NCBI GenBank assembly: GCA_050260775.1 | Contig: JBLNCP010000032.1 | Location: 1 to 64,000 of the forward strand | Reading direction: 5' to 3' | Length of the DNA stretch: 64,000 nucleotides | Source of the DNA: CALABS01 sp050260775 | Lineage (GTDB): Bacteria > Pseudomonadota > Alphaproteobacteria > Rhodospirillales > Magnetospirillaceae | In this document: positions 8,161-17,391 of the stretch, piece by piece | How the letters are laid out: each line of letters starts with the position of its first letter | Numbering within the stretch: position 1 is the first letter of the stretch | Program-made: the position numbers and the translations under genes | The notes under the pieces: generated by a model | Seen by the model: the letters and a program-made list of their open reading frames with translations, nothing else | Databases searched by the model: none | What the model was told of the DNA's origin: nothing

Positions 8161-9296
8161 TTGCCCGCCCTCGCGGCCGGCAGCAGGCTCTCGATGAGCT
8201 CGGGGCTCCACGGGGTGCCGGCGGCCAGGGCCTGACGCAGGCCGATGAAATCGATCTCGCGGTCTTCCTTGGTGCCCTCGTTGAAGGCACGGAAGCCGGC
8301 GTTCGCCTCGGTCATCATGTTGAGCGCCAGCCAGGAGCGGCTGTTTTCCTTGTTGGCGTTCCAGGCGTTGATCTTGGGCTTGCGCAGTTCCTCGATGGTC
8401 TTGGTGAAGCAATCGGGGAAGGTCAGCAGGATCTTGGAGCACAGCTCCTCGACCTTGGCGTCCAAGAGCGACAGGTCGATGGTGCCCTGCTTGAGCAGGT
8501 CACGGCCGGCGGCGGCCTCGGCGCCGGTCTTGAACTCGCCGTGCACGATGCGGCCGTACTCGTCGACCCAGCGGTCGGTGATGACGGTGGGGTTGGCGAC
8601 GAACTTGCCGTCGATCTTCAGGGCCGGGACGATGTCGGTGATCATGCCGAGACGGGCGGCCTTGTGCGCCGACCACGGCTCGCACAGCGAGCCCGACACC
8701 ATGGCCATCTCGCAGCCGATCATCACCGGCAGGAAGTCGGTGGCGCCGCCGATGGGGGCCGAGCCGTGCTTGGGGCCGGCCTGGCCGAAGCGGGCGAGGT
8801 CCTGCGCCACCGAGAAGTCGGCCGCCATGCCGATCTCCTGGCCGCCGCCGATGCGCATGCCGTTGACGCGGCAGATCACCGGCTTGTCGCAGCCGAGGAT
8901 GGCCGAGACCATGTCGTTGAACAGGCGCATGTACTGCCGGTATTCCTGCGGATTGCCGGCGTAGTACTCGGCGTATTCCTTGGTGTTGCCGCCGGTGCAG
9001 AAAGCCTTGTCACCGGTGCCGGTGAAGACGGTGGCCACCACGTCGCGGGCGTTGGACGCCGCGCGGAAGGCCAGGATCACGCCCTTGACCATCTCGGTGG
9101 TGTAGGAATTGAACTGCTTGGGGTTGTCCAGGATGATCCAGGCGTTGTAGAGGCCGGGAACCACCTTGCCGTCCGGCGTGCGGGCGGGGCGCTTCTCGTA
9201 GATGACGCCCGGCGCCACGATCTCCCTGACGAGATTATGGTCGTGAAGCTCGGCAGGCGCGGTGGACTTGACGATGGATGCAGTGTCCCTGGTCAT
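8157..9296 (-). CDS. oah: 6-Oxocyclohex-1-ene-1-carbonyl-CoA hydrolase
   Basis: A 379-residue crotonase-superfamily enzyme, longer than ordinary hydratases and matching Oah (about 377). Diagnostic pieces are YEKRPARTPDGKVVPGLYNAW near the N-terminus (split here by context), GDKAFCTGGNTKEYAEYY, and NGMRIGGGQEIGMAADFSVA with the GGG oxyanion loop. The enzyme hydrates the ring and cleaves it hydrolytically to the open-chain C7 product 3-hydroxypimelyl-CoA, the ring-opening step of the Thauera-type pathway. Its start is ATG 9296, 41 nt after had. Oah is the best single marker that this cluster handles benzoyl-CoA. Confidence 0.95.
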   Translation of the reverse strand: MTRDTASIVKSTAPAELHDHNLVREIVAPGVIYEKRPARTPDGKVVPGLYNAWIILDNPKQFNSYTTEMVKGVILAFRAASNARDVVATVFTGTGDKAFCTGGNTKEYAEYYAGNPQEYRQYMRLFNDMVSAILGCDKPVICRVNGMRIGGGQEIGMAADFSVAQDLARFGQAGPKHGSAPIGGATDFLPVMIGCEMAMVSGSLCEPWSAHKAARLGMITDIVPALKIDGKFVANPTVITDRWVDEYGRIVHGEFKTGAEAAAGRDLLKQGTIDLSLLDAKVEELCSKILLTFPDCFTKTIEELRKPKINAWNANKENSRSWLALNMMTEANAGFRAFNEGTKEDREIDFIGLRQALAAGTPWSPELIESLLPAARAGK

Positions 9297-9337
9297 GTTT
9301 CCCTCTCTGAGTTTCTTTTTTGCGTTGTGCGTCGGTG

Positions 9338-10405
9338 TCAGGGGACGAGGATCGCCCGCCGCGTCAGCTTGTGGGCGTGGGCGTCGGCGAAAACCTGGTT
9401 GATGTCTTCGAGCGGATGACGCTCGACGAAGGCGCCCAGCTCGATCTTGCGATCGAGGACCAGGTCGAGGGCGCCGGGGTAAAGCTCGGGGGGGCAGCCC
9501 CAGTTGCCGAGGGCCCGGGCATGGAAGGCCATCAGGTTCGACAGCCGGACCTCGACCTTGTCCATGGTGAAGCCGACCACCCCCAGGGTGGCGCCGTGCA
9601 CCAGCAGGCTCCAGGCGGTGTTCTGGCCGGCCGCGGTGCCCGAGCATTCGAAGATCGCCCAGCCGCGGGTCGACAGGCCGCGCTCCTTGGCGAAAGCGGC
9701 GATTTCCTTCTTCAGCGCCTTGGCGTCGAACTCGCGGGCGTTCAGCGTCTTGGCAACGCCGTGCTTGGCGACGGCCGCCAGCTTGACCGGGTCGACGTCG
9801 ATGGCGACCACGGTGCCGCCGAAGGCGTTGGCGATCTGGGCGCAATAGCCGCCGACGCCGCCGACCCCGATGACCACGCACACGGTGCCGGAGGTCACCT
9901 CGGCCTGGACCACCGCCTGATACGGCGTGGTCACCGCGTCGGCCACCACCGACACGTCGGCAAGCCCGAGGCCGATGGCGGCCAGGCGCGCCTCGTTGAC
10001 CGGGCACAGGCCGACGGCGGGAACGGTGATGTGGGTGGCGAAGCCGCCGTGGATGTCGTTGCCGGGCATGGACTGCTTGGCGCAGATCGTGCCCTTGCCG
10101 CGCTTGCAATCCTCGCACTGGCCGCAGGGGATGACGGCGGGAACGATCACCGCCTTGCCGATCCACTGCTCGGTGCCCGGACCGGCGGCGACGACGCGGC
10201 CACTGATCTCGTGGCCGAGGGTGAGCGGCAGCGGCATGTTGGTGCGGACGCCGTCGTAGAGGAAGCCGAGGTCGGTGTGGCAGACGCCGCAGCCGGCGAC
10301 CTCGACCACCACCTGGCCGGCCTGCGGGGCGGCGACCTCGATGTCTTCCTTGACCATGGGAGCGCCGACGGCGGTCATCACCCAGCGATGCGGTTGCTTC
10401 GACAT
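9338..10405 (-). CDS. had: 6-Hydroxycyclohex-1-ene-1-carbonyl-CoA dehydrogenase
   Basis: A 355-residue zinc-type alcohol dehydrogenase. Catalytic zinc residues are seen in GVCHTD and GHEISGRV, and the structural zinc has four cysteines in CGQCEDCKRGKGTIC. The Rossmann dinucleotide motif is GVGGVGGYCAQ. It oxidises the hydroxyl group made by Dch to the 6-oxo compound using NAD+. It is the first gene of the leftward run, starting at ATG 10405 after a GGAG-containing leader. A divergent control region separates it from gcdH. Confidence 0.94.
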   Translation of the reverse strand: MSKQPHRWVMTAVGAPMVKEDIEVAAPQAGQVVVEVAGCGVCHTDLGFLYDGVRTNMPLPLTLGHEISGRVVAAGPGTEQWIGKAVIVPAVIPCGQCEDCKRGKGTICAKQSMPGNDIHGGFATHITVPAVGLCPVNEARLAAIGLGLADVSVVADAVTTPYQAVVQAEVTSGTVCVVIGVGGVGGYCAQIANAFGGTVVAIDVDPVKLAAVAKHGVAKTLNAREFDAKALKKEIAAFAKERGLSTRGWAIFECSGTAAGQNTAWSLLVHGATLGVVGFTMDKVEVRLSNLMAFHARALGNWGCPPELYPGALDLVLDRKIELGAFVERHPLEDINQVFADAHAHKLTRRAILVP

Positions 10406-10472
10406 ACCCTGTTCTCCTCCACCCACATGCGAGCGCCCCTTGACGGCACCGCAACTCCGCAATACGATACTG

Positions 10473-10492
10473 GCATTGAAGTACCACAATGC
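10473..10492. promoter_or_regulatory. Operator-like palindrome in the had-gcdH divergent region
   Basis: The 20-bp site is a perfect six-base inverted repeat, GCATTG-N8-CAATGC. Inside it, TTG-N8-CAA (10476-10489) also fits the minimal core of FNR/CRP-type sites, although the flanking bases deviate from the full consensus. It lies about 78 nt upstream of the had start and 107 nt upstream of gcdH, so one regulator could serve both directions. On the minus strand a possible -35 (TTGACG, 10507-10502) lies nearby, without a good -10. The binding protein is unknown. Confidence 0.5.
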
Positions 10493-10598
10493 ATTTTTTG
10501 CCGTCAAGCGGGTTTCGGGTGAGCCAGGGAGAGCAAGGTCAGTCCCACATGCCACTCACCGCCCCTAGTGCCAAACCAACCCTTGCGTGGAGAGCGAG

Positions 10599-11783
<1,185 letters not shown>

Positions 11784-11875
11784 GGCGCACCGGACCAAGA
11801 GTTGCCGGAGGCCTCCCCGGCACACCCCCCTTTCCGGCCCCCAAGCCGGAAAGGGAGATCCTCTGGGGCCAGACT

Positions 11876-11932
11876 GGGGCCAGGCGGCCTCTCCCGGAAT
11901 GCCAAATCCGCCTGGCCCCCCTTTTCTTTTTT
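11876..11932 (+). terminator. Rho-independent terminator after gcdH
   Basis: A perfect 12-bp stem, GGGGCCAGGCGG (11876-11887) with CCGCCTGGCCCC (11908-11919), has a 20-nt loop. The interrupted T tract 11922-11932 follows directly. It lies 93 nt after the gcdH stop and just before the next start, so it separates gcdH from the downstream genes. Confidence 0.85.
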
Positions 11933-11949
11933 GGGGTGGGGGGACCTGT

Positions 11950-12372
11950 ATGAGTGGGAACGCCATCGACCTCCGCGAATTGGAGGCACTGGTCGGCCGC
12001 TGCCGCACGCTGGCCGAGAATGCGCGCTCTGCCTCGCAGGGCCTCGGGGAGATGCTCGCGCAGCACAACCAGGGACTGCCCGGCCATTTTCATTGCGCCA
12101 GCCAGATCGCGTCGGTCGGAACCGCGCTGCTGCTGTGCATGGGCTGGCTGCACAAGATGATCCGCGTCCTTGCCGAGGACGGCGACCCGGTGGCGGTCGC
12201 CCGCGCCGCGGAACTGCCGCCATGGCAAGGCCTTGCGGGCGGTCGCGCCGCCCTGCCGCAGCCGGTCGCCCTGCTGGTGGCGGAGACCACGAGCCTCCAT
12301 GCCGAGCTGACCGCGTTCCGGCTGAGGGTCACCGTCGATGACGGCGCATGCCGGACCGGCACGTTCGGATAA
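11950..12372 (+). CDS. Hypothetical protein, helical, 140 residues
   Basis: The ATG at 11950 follows a G-rich leader and opens a 140-residue reading frame. The product is rich in alanine and leucine, with a helical N-terminal half (RELEALVGRCRTLAENARSA) and a mildly hydrophobic middle (VGTALLLCMGWLHKMIRVLA). There is no signal peptide and no recognised domain. It is followed after 42 nt by a universal stress protein gene, with a small inverted repeat (GCCAA-N6-TTGGC, 12380-12395) between them. The reading frame is clean, but no family is recognised. Confidence 0.6.
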   Translation: MSGNAIDLRELEALVGRCRTLAENARSASQGLGEMLAQHNQGLPGHFHCASQIASVGTALLLCMGWLHKMIRVLAEDGDPVAVARAAELPPWQGLAGGRAALPQPVALLVAETTSLHAELTAFRLRVTVDDGACRTGTFG

Positions 12373-12414
12373 GAAAATTGCCAAAGAAAATTGGCGGATG
12401 AAGGGAATTCGGCG

Positions 12415-13224
12415 ATGAGAGACATCCTGCTGCATCTCGATGGCGGGCCGCGCAGCGCCCTGCTGTGCGAGGCCGCCTTGGGGCTGGCCAAGCGCTTCGG
12501 CGCCCGCGTGACCGCCCTGTTCGCCCGGGTCGACAGCGCCAAGCCCAGCGTGCTGACGCGCCAGGCGAGCTCGTACCTCCTCGAAAGCGCCGACCATGAC
12601 CGCGCCCTGTTCACCGAGTTGGCCGAGAGGGCCGGCGTCGAGGCGCGCTGGTGGCAGCTCGATCACGGCGACGCCGAGCGGCTGCTCGCCTCGGTGCGCC
12701 TGGCCAGCCGCTATGCCGACCTGGTGGTGGTCGGCCAGCCGGACGGCGAGGAGCGCAGCCCGCCGAACCTCGTCGAGCAGATCGTGCGCGAGGCCGGGCG
12801 CCCCGTGCTGGTGCTGCCGCGGGTCGGCGAGTTCCCCACCCTCGGGGACCGCATCGTCGTCGCCTGGAACGCCAGCCGCGAGGCGACGCGCGCCATCCAC
12901 GACACGCTGCCCCTGATGACGGGAGCGCAGACCGTCAGCCTGCTGACCATCCACGGCAAGGGCGGACACACCGACAAGCCGGTGGACGGCCCGCCGGTCG
13001 ACATGGTCGAGCACCTGCGGCGCTGGGGCGTCAACGCCAGCGAGGAGCATCTGGTGCGCGACAACATCCGCGACATGGACCTGCTGCTGTCGCAAGCCTG
13101 CGACCTGGGGGCCGACCTCATGATCATGGGGGCGATCAGCCACGTGCGGTTGCGCCAGTTCCGCTCGTCGGGGGCCCGCTTCATCCTCGAGCACATGACG
13201 CTGCCGACCGTGCTCTCGCACTGA
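12415..13224 (+). CDS. Universal stress protein with two UspA domains
   Basis: A 269-residue cytoplasmic protein built from two UspA-like halves. The first begins MRDILLHLDGGPRSALLCEA and holds DLVVVGQPDGEE and RPVLVLPRVG. The second begins DRIVVAWNASREATRAI and ends with ADLMIMGAISHVRLRQFRSSGA and a final PTVLSH. Tandem UspA proteins of about 270-280 residues are widespread in alphaproteobacteria and respond to stress or energy limitation. ATG 12415 is chosen over an in-frame TTG at 12391 because AAGGGA lies 8 nt upstream. Confidence 0.88.
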   Translation: MRDILLHLDGGPRSALLCEAALGLAKRFGARVTALFARVDSAKPSVLTRQASSYLLESADHDRALFTELAERAGVEARWWQLDHGDAERLLASVRLASRYADLVVVGQPDGEERSPPNLVEQIVREAGRPVLVLPRVGEFPTLGDRIVVAWNASREATRAIHDTLPLMTGAQTVSLLTIHGKGGHTDKPVDGPPVDMVEHLRRWGVNASEEHLVRDNIRDMDLLLSQACDLGADLMIMGAISHVRLRQFRSSGARFILEHMTLPTVLSH

Positions 13225-13265
13225 GCCCGCGGCCGATGGCGCCCCCCGCCCTGTTCCCCGCCGCC

Positions 13266-13859
13266 CTAATCCATCGGCCAGAACGTGCTGAGGTCCACCT
13301 GCCGGCGTCCGGGCTCGGGTTCGGCCAACGGCTGGCATTCGACGATGGTTTCGCGGCTGTACCGCGCCAGGCGGCGGTAGGCCTCGGTACCGAGCGACTT
13401 GCGCGCGATGTCGGCGTCGGTCAACGGCCGCACCACCTTGGCCGGCGCACCGGCCACCAGGGTGCGCGGCGGTACCTCGAAGCCGGCGCGGACGAACGAG
13501 AGGGCGGCGACGATGGCGCACTCGCCGATGACGGCGCCGTCGAACACCGCCGCGTTGACGCCGATCAGCACGTTCGGGCCCACATGGCAGGCGTGCACGA
13601 CCGCGCCGTGGCCGATGTGGCCGCCGGCCTCGACCACGGTGTCGAGGTGGGGGGTGCCGTGCAGCACGGCATTGTCCTGCACGTTGCAGCCCTCGCCGAG
13701 GATGACCGCCGAGAAGTCGCCCCGCAGGCTGACCCCCGGTCCGATATAGCAGTGGGGGCCGATGCGCACATCGCCGATCATCACCGCGGTCGGATGGACG
13801 AAAGCCGTCGGATCAATGACCGGAACAACACCATCAAATGAATAGACCTTTCCGGCCAT
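13266..13859 (-). CDS. PaaY-like hexapeptide-repeat protein (gamma-carbonic anhydrase fold)
   Basis: A 197-residue left-handed beta-helix protein. Hexapeptide repeats run through VMIGDVRIGPHCYIGPGVSLRGDFSAV and on to HIGHGAVVHACHVGPNVLIG. Zinc-type histidines occur in LHGTPH, GHIGHG and VVHACH, as in gamma-class carbonic anhydrases. The length and the C-terminal extension (ARKSLGTEAYRRLARYSRE) fit the PaaY subgroup, known in phenylacetate degradation as a CoA thioesterase. Close to aromatic CoA genes, a salvage thioesterase role is plausible but not shown. ATG 13859 is preferred, after GGGAGG. Confidence 0.87.
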   Translation of the reverse strand: MAGKVYSFDGVVPVIDPTAFVHPTAVMIGDVRIGPHCYIGPGVSLRGDFSAVILGEGCNVQDNAVLHGTPHLDTVVEAGGHIGHGAVVHACHVGPNVLIGVNAAVFDGAVIGECAIVAALSFVRAGFEVPPRTLVAGAPAKVVRPLTDADIARKSLGTEAYRRLARYSRETIVECQPLAEPEPGRRQVDLSTFWPMD

Positions 13860-13907
13860 CACATCCTCCCGTTTTTCCTTGGCGTTTGACTGTGTCTATG
13901 CACGATA

Positions 13908-14963
13908 ATGCCCAAACCCTTCTTCCATGGTGCTCCGGTGACCGCAGCCAATAAATCGACCAGTCATCCGCCGCCTGCCTGTGCCCGAGAGGTTGCCGAC
14001 GGCATCCTTTGGGTGCGCATGCCGCTGCCCTTCGCCCTCGACCACGTGAACCTGTGGGTGCTGGAGGACGGGGACGGCTGGGCGCAGGTGGATACCGGCC
14101 TCGGCAACGACGACAACCGCGCGCTGTGGGAGCAGCTGCTGGCCGGCGACCTCGCCGGCCGGCCGTTCACCCGCCTGCTGTGCACCCACTACCATCCCGA
14201 CCACATGGGACTGGCCGGCTGGCTGGAGGGACGGATCGGCGTGCCGCTGACCGCCACCCTGGGGGAATGGAGCTCGGCCCGCATGTCCTGGCTGGACACC
14301 GGCCCGGACCACATCGCCCACAAGCTCGCCCATTACCGCCGGCTCGGCTACAGCGACGAGCAGCTGGCCCAGATGCAGGCCGGCGGCAACGTCTACCGCT
14401 CGCGCATCGCGCCGCCGCCGGCCGATTTCCGCCGCATCAGCGACGGGGACCGCATCTCGATCGGCGGGCGCGAATGGCGGGTAATGACCTTCGGCGGCCA
14501 CTCGCCGGAACATGCCTGCTTCTGGTGCGAGGAGGCGAAGATCCTGATCGCCGGCGACCAGGTGCTGCCGAAGATCAGCCCCATCGTCGGCATCTGGCCG
14601 GACGAGCCCTTCACCGACCAGCTGTCGCTGTTCCTGGCGGCGCTGGAGCGCCTGAAGGAGCTGCCCGAGGATACCCTGGTCCTGCCGGCCCACGGCCACC
14701 CGTTCCGGACGCTCGGCGCGCGCTGCGAGGAGCTGGCGCGTCACCACGAGGAGCGCCTCGACGCCATCGCCGCCGCCTGCCCGGAGCCGGCCACGGTGCT
14801 CGACATCCAGCGGGTGGTGTTCCGCCGGCCGCTCGACCAGCACCAGACCGCCTTCGCCAGCGCCGAAATCCTGGCGCATCTCCGGCGGCTGGAGCTCGAC
14901 GGGCGAGTGCGCCGCCTTGCGGACGGGGCGGCACCCTGGCGTTTCGAGGCGGTGCGGGGCTGA
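13908..14963 (+). CDS. Metallo-beta-lactamase-fold hydrolase
   Basis: A 351-residue MBL-fold protein. The metal motif THYHPDH places His94, His96, Asp98 and His99, and later metal ligands appear in GGHSPEHACFW, IAGDQVL and PAHGHPF. A C-terminal segment (TASAEILAHLRRLELDGRV region) looks like the winged helix of the LACTB2-type hydrolase group. Related proteins hydrolyse thioesters or other esters; the substrate here is unknown. It is divergent from the PaaY-like gene with only 48 nt between the two starts. The ATG at 13908 has no strong binding site, and GTG 13938 is possible. Confidence 0.85.
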   Translation: MPKPFFHGAPVTAANKSTSHPPPACAREVADGILWVRMPLPFALDHVNLWVLEDGDGWAQVDTGLGNDDNRALWEQLLAGDLAGRPFTRLLCTHYHPDHMGLAGWLEGRIGVPLTATLGEWSSARMSWLDTGPDHIAHKLAHYRRLGYSDEQLAQMQAGGNVYRSRIAPPPADFRRISDGDRISIGGREWRVMTFGGHSPEHACFWCEEAKILIAGDQVLPKISPIVGIWPDEPFTDQLSLFLAALERLKELPEDTLVLPAHGHPFRTLGARCEELARHHEERLDAIAAACPEPATVLDIQRVVFRRPLDQHQTAFASAEILAHLRRLELDGRVRRLADGAAPWRFEAVRG

Positions 14964-14999
14964 GCCCCGCCCGCCATCTGCCGGATGCCGCCCGAGCCC

Positions 15000-15239
15000 T
15001 CAGCCATGGAGGGCGGTGTACTTGGCCTGCAGCTGCTCGGGCGTCTCGGCGACACCGACGACGATGCAGTCGGCCGGGCACACCAACTGGCACTGCGGGC
15101 TGTCCTCGGCGCCGACGCACTCGCTGCAGCGGTCGGCGTCGATGTGATAGATGACGTCGCCGGCGGTGATCGCGGTGTTGGGGCAGACCGGCACGCAGGC
15201 GTCGCAGCTGGTGCAGTCGTCGGTAATGGTCAGGGACAT
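15000..15239 (-). CDS. fdx: 2[4Fe-4S] ferredoxin, Allochromatium type
   Basis: A 79-residue ferredoxin. Cluster I cysteines are in CTSCDACVPVCP and cluster II in CSECVGAEDSPQCQLVCP; the long insertion between the second-cluster cysteines and the C-terminal helix (ETPEQLQAKYTALHG) mark the Allochromatium/Thauera type. In Thauera this ferredoxin is the electron donor to class I benzoyl-CoA reductase. Here it lies about 7.6 kb from bcrC, so that role is likely but not certain; YfhL-like house-keeping ferredoxins have the same layout. The start is ATG 15239. Confidence 0.9.
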   Translation of the reverse strand: MSLTITDDCTSCDACVPVCPNTAITAGDVIYHIDADRCSECVGAEDSPQCQLVCPADCIVVGVAETPEQLQAKYTALHG

Positions 15240-15419
15240 CGAGGCCTCCCAGGGCGGCATGCCGGCTGGATCGCCGATTTCATGCTTTCTGGTACTTCTT
15301 TACCATTATCCGGCCAGCGACACCACCCCTCTTCCGCTTCGGATAGGCGACGAACCATATGGCCGCCTCCGCCGCCATCAAGTACCATAGGTTGCAGCAT
15401 TCTCAGCGGTGGACGTGCG

Positions 15420-15968
15420 ATGATCCGCAAAGGCCTCGTCCTTTCGTTCGTATTCCTGGCGGCAACCGGGTGCGCCAGCCCCGACGTGCTGGACGCCCCG
15501 CCGCCCCAGGCGCACATGCCGACCCTTGCCGCGACACCCCTGCCGGCCGTCGCCCAGGCCACCGGCGGCGCCGTCTCCCGCGACATCGGCGCGGCCGGAC
15601 TGCCGGCTACCGAGAAGACAGGCACCGCCCGCCCGGCTGGGCCCGCAGCCCGCAGCGGCGGCTGGGACACGGTGCTGGCCGCCCCCGGGCTGCCGGCGCG
15701 CCGGCAGGTGACCCGCACCGACGACGGCTGGACGAGCGCCGACGGGGTCTCCGCCAACCAGCTCGGCGATCTCACCTTCTTTTCCGACGGCAGCTGGATG
15801 CGCCGGGTCGGCGACGCCTACAAGCATTCGGACGGCAAGGTGACGGTCAAGCGCGGCGACACCTTCTTCCATGCCGACGGCTCGTGGAGCCGTCAGGTCG
15901 GCGACACGGTCACCCGCTCCGACGGACGTTCGTGCTCGATCTTCGGCAACGCGATGACCTGTCGCTAG
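15420..15968 (+). CDS. Putative lipoprotein with short C-terminal repeats
   Basis: A 182-residue product with a lipoprotein-type leader: MIRKGLVLSFVFLAATGC, lipobox ATGC, so Cys18 would be lipidated. A proline- and alanine-rich linker (about residues 20-95) follows. The C-terminal part has three similar units of roughly 18-20 residues around SDGSWMRRVGDAYKHSDG, ADGSWSRQVGDTVTRSDG and an earlier degenerate copy. The last residues hold two cysteines (SCSIFGNAMTC). It overlaps nothing and ends 4 nt from the convergent adaptor gene. No family is recognised. Confidence 0.7.
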   Translation: MIRKGLVLSFVFLAATGCASPDVLDAPPPQAHMPTLAATPLPAVAQATGGAVSRDIGAAGLPATEKTGTARPAGPAARSGGWDTVLAAPGLPARRQVTRTDDGWTSADGVSANQLGDLTFFSDGSWMRRVGDAYKHSDGKVTVKRGDTFFHADGSWSRQVGDTVTRSDGRSCSIFGNAMTCR

Positions 15969-15972
15969 GGGC

Positions 15973-17391
15973 TCAGCGGCCCAGGCTGGGCAAGGCGGGC
16001 GGCAGCCCCTGCGCCTTGGGCCCGGCCGCCCCGCTCCTTGCGGAAACGACCAGCCGGTCGCCCACCTTGAGCCCCTCCAGCACCTCGACGCCGTCCTCGG
16101 CGCTGCGACCGACGATCACCGGCACGTCCTTCGCCTGACCCGAGGCATCGCTCACCGACGCGAAGTGCCCCTCGGCCCCGGCGCGGATGGCCTCGGCCGG
16201 AACCACCAGGGCGGCGGGGTTGGAATAGGTGACGATGGCGATGGTGGCCGACATGCCGACGCGGATGCGCCGGCGCTGCTCCGCATTCAGGGCCGGCACC
16301 GCCACCGTCACGTCGAAGGCGGCCCCGCGTCCGCTCGATGCCCCCTCCCCGCCGGCCGCCTGCGCCGCAATGCGCGCCACCCGGCCGGCCAGCACCATGG
16401 TTCCGAAGGCGTCGCCGGACACCTCGACCGCCTGCCCCTCGGAGATGCGGTTGACGTCGACCTCGTCGACGCGGGCGACCACGTTGAGCGTCTCGGCGGC
16501 GGCGATGGTGAACAGGGGCTGCCCCTTGCCGACACGGCTGCCCACCTCGACCACCGCCGGGGCGGTGCCGTTGGCGCCGGGCGCGGCCACCGGCCGCAGC
16601 AGCAGCCCCGAGGCCGGCGCCTCGACCAGGCCCGCGTCCATCTGCCGCCGAAGTTCGCCCAGGCGCTTGCGCGCCGTCTCCAGCTCCAGCGCCGCCAGCC
16701 GCCGCGGCTCGGCGCCGCCGCGCTCCAGCACGGCATCCAGGTTCTGCTGGGCGGCCACCAGTTGCAGCTCCTGCGCCTTCAACTGCTCGGCGATGCCGTC
16801 GTATTCGACGCGGGGGATGATGCCGCGCGACAGCAGGGCCTTGGCGTCCTTCTCCTTGCGCCGCTGCTCGTCGACCGAGGTCTGGGCCGTCAACACCCCG
16901 TGACGGGCCCGCACCACGTCGGGCGTGTTGGCCCAGGCCTTCAGTTCGCCGAAGGAGCGTTCCGCCTTGAGGGCCGCGGCTTCGGCCTCGCGCATCTGCA
17001 GCTCAATCTCGGTGGTGTCGAGCACCAGCAGCGCCTGCCCCCGCTCCACGTGGGCCCCGTAGTCCACCAGCTTCTCCTTGATGGCGCCGTCGAACGGCCC
17101 CACCAGGTTGACCACGCTGCCGGGCTCCATGGTGCCGACCAGGGACAGGCGTTCCACCAACGGCCGCGCCGTGACCACCACCTCCCGGCTGTCGCCCGCC
17201 GCGGTGGATCCGGCCGGGGAGCGGCCGCCGGCCAGCACCGCGGCGACCACCACGGCCAGCACCAGGGCCGATCCCGCCGCCACCGCCCACCGCCACCGGG
17301 GTGCGGTCCGCCAGCGCCGCAGCCGGCCGGCCAGTCCGGGGACTTCGGGATGGATGGTCGGGGGGCTGGTCGCCGGCGCGGCCGGCGCCAT
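15973..17391 (-). CDS. Efflux RND/MacA-type periplasmic adaptor (HlyD family)
   Basis: A 472-residue membrane-fusion protein. One transmembrane anchor lies near residues 34-54 (WAVAAGSALVLAVVVAAVLAG). Next come the first lipoyl half (GPFDGAIKEKLVDYGAHVERGQALL), a long coiled-coil hairpin rich in Glu/Arg/Leu (about 120-240), the second lipoyl half, and a beta-barrel with VDEVDVNRISEGQAVEV. It bridges an inner-membrane transporter to the TolC-like protein encoded just upstream; the genes overlap by one base (TGATG). An alternative ATG at 17415 would add eight residues. The matching ATPase/permease may be the pair at 21.4-23.3 kb. Confidence 0.88.
   Translation of the reverse strand: MAPAAPATSPPTIHPEVPGLAGRLRRWRTAPRWRWAVAAGSALVLAVVVAAVLAGGRSPAGSTAAGDSREVVVTARPLVERLSLVGTMEPGSVVNLVGPFDGAIKEKLVDYGAHVERGQALLVLDTTEIELQMREAEAAALKAERSFGELKAWANTPDVVRARHGVLTAQTSVDEQRRKEKDAKALLSRGIIPRVEYDGIAEQLKAQELQLVAAQQNLDAVLERGGAEPRRLAALELETARKRLGELRRQMDAGLVEAPASGLLLRPVAAPGANGTAPAVVEVGSRVGKGQPLFTIAAAETLNVVARVDEVDVNRISEGQAVEVSGDAFGTMVLAGRVARIAAQAAGGEGASSGRGAAFDVTVAVPALNAEQRRRIRVGMSATIAIVTYSNPAALVVPAEAIRAGAEGHFASVSDASGQAKDVPVIVGRSAEDGVEVLEGLKVGDRLVVSARSGAAGPKAQGLPPALPSLGR

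Noticed and set aside
11830..11853. A first terminator after gcdH (CTTTCCGGC-N6-GCCGGAAAG)
   Set aside because: The 9-bp stem is perfect but is followed by a purine-rich run, not T residues. The structure at 11876-11932 is a better terminator.
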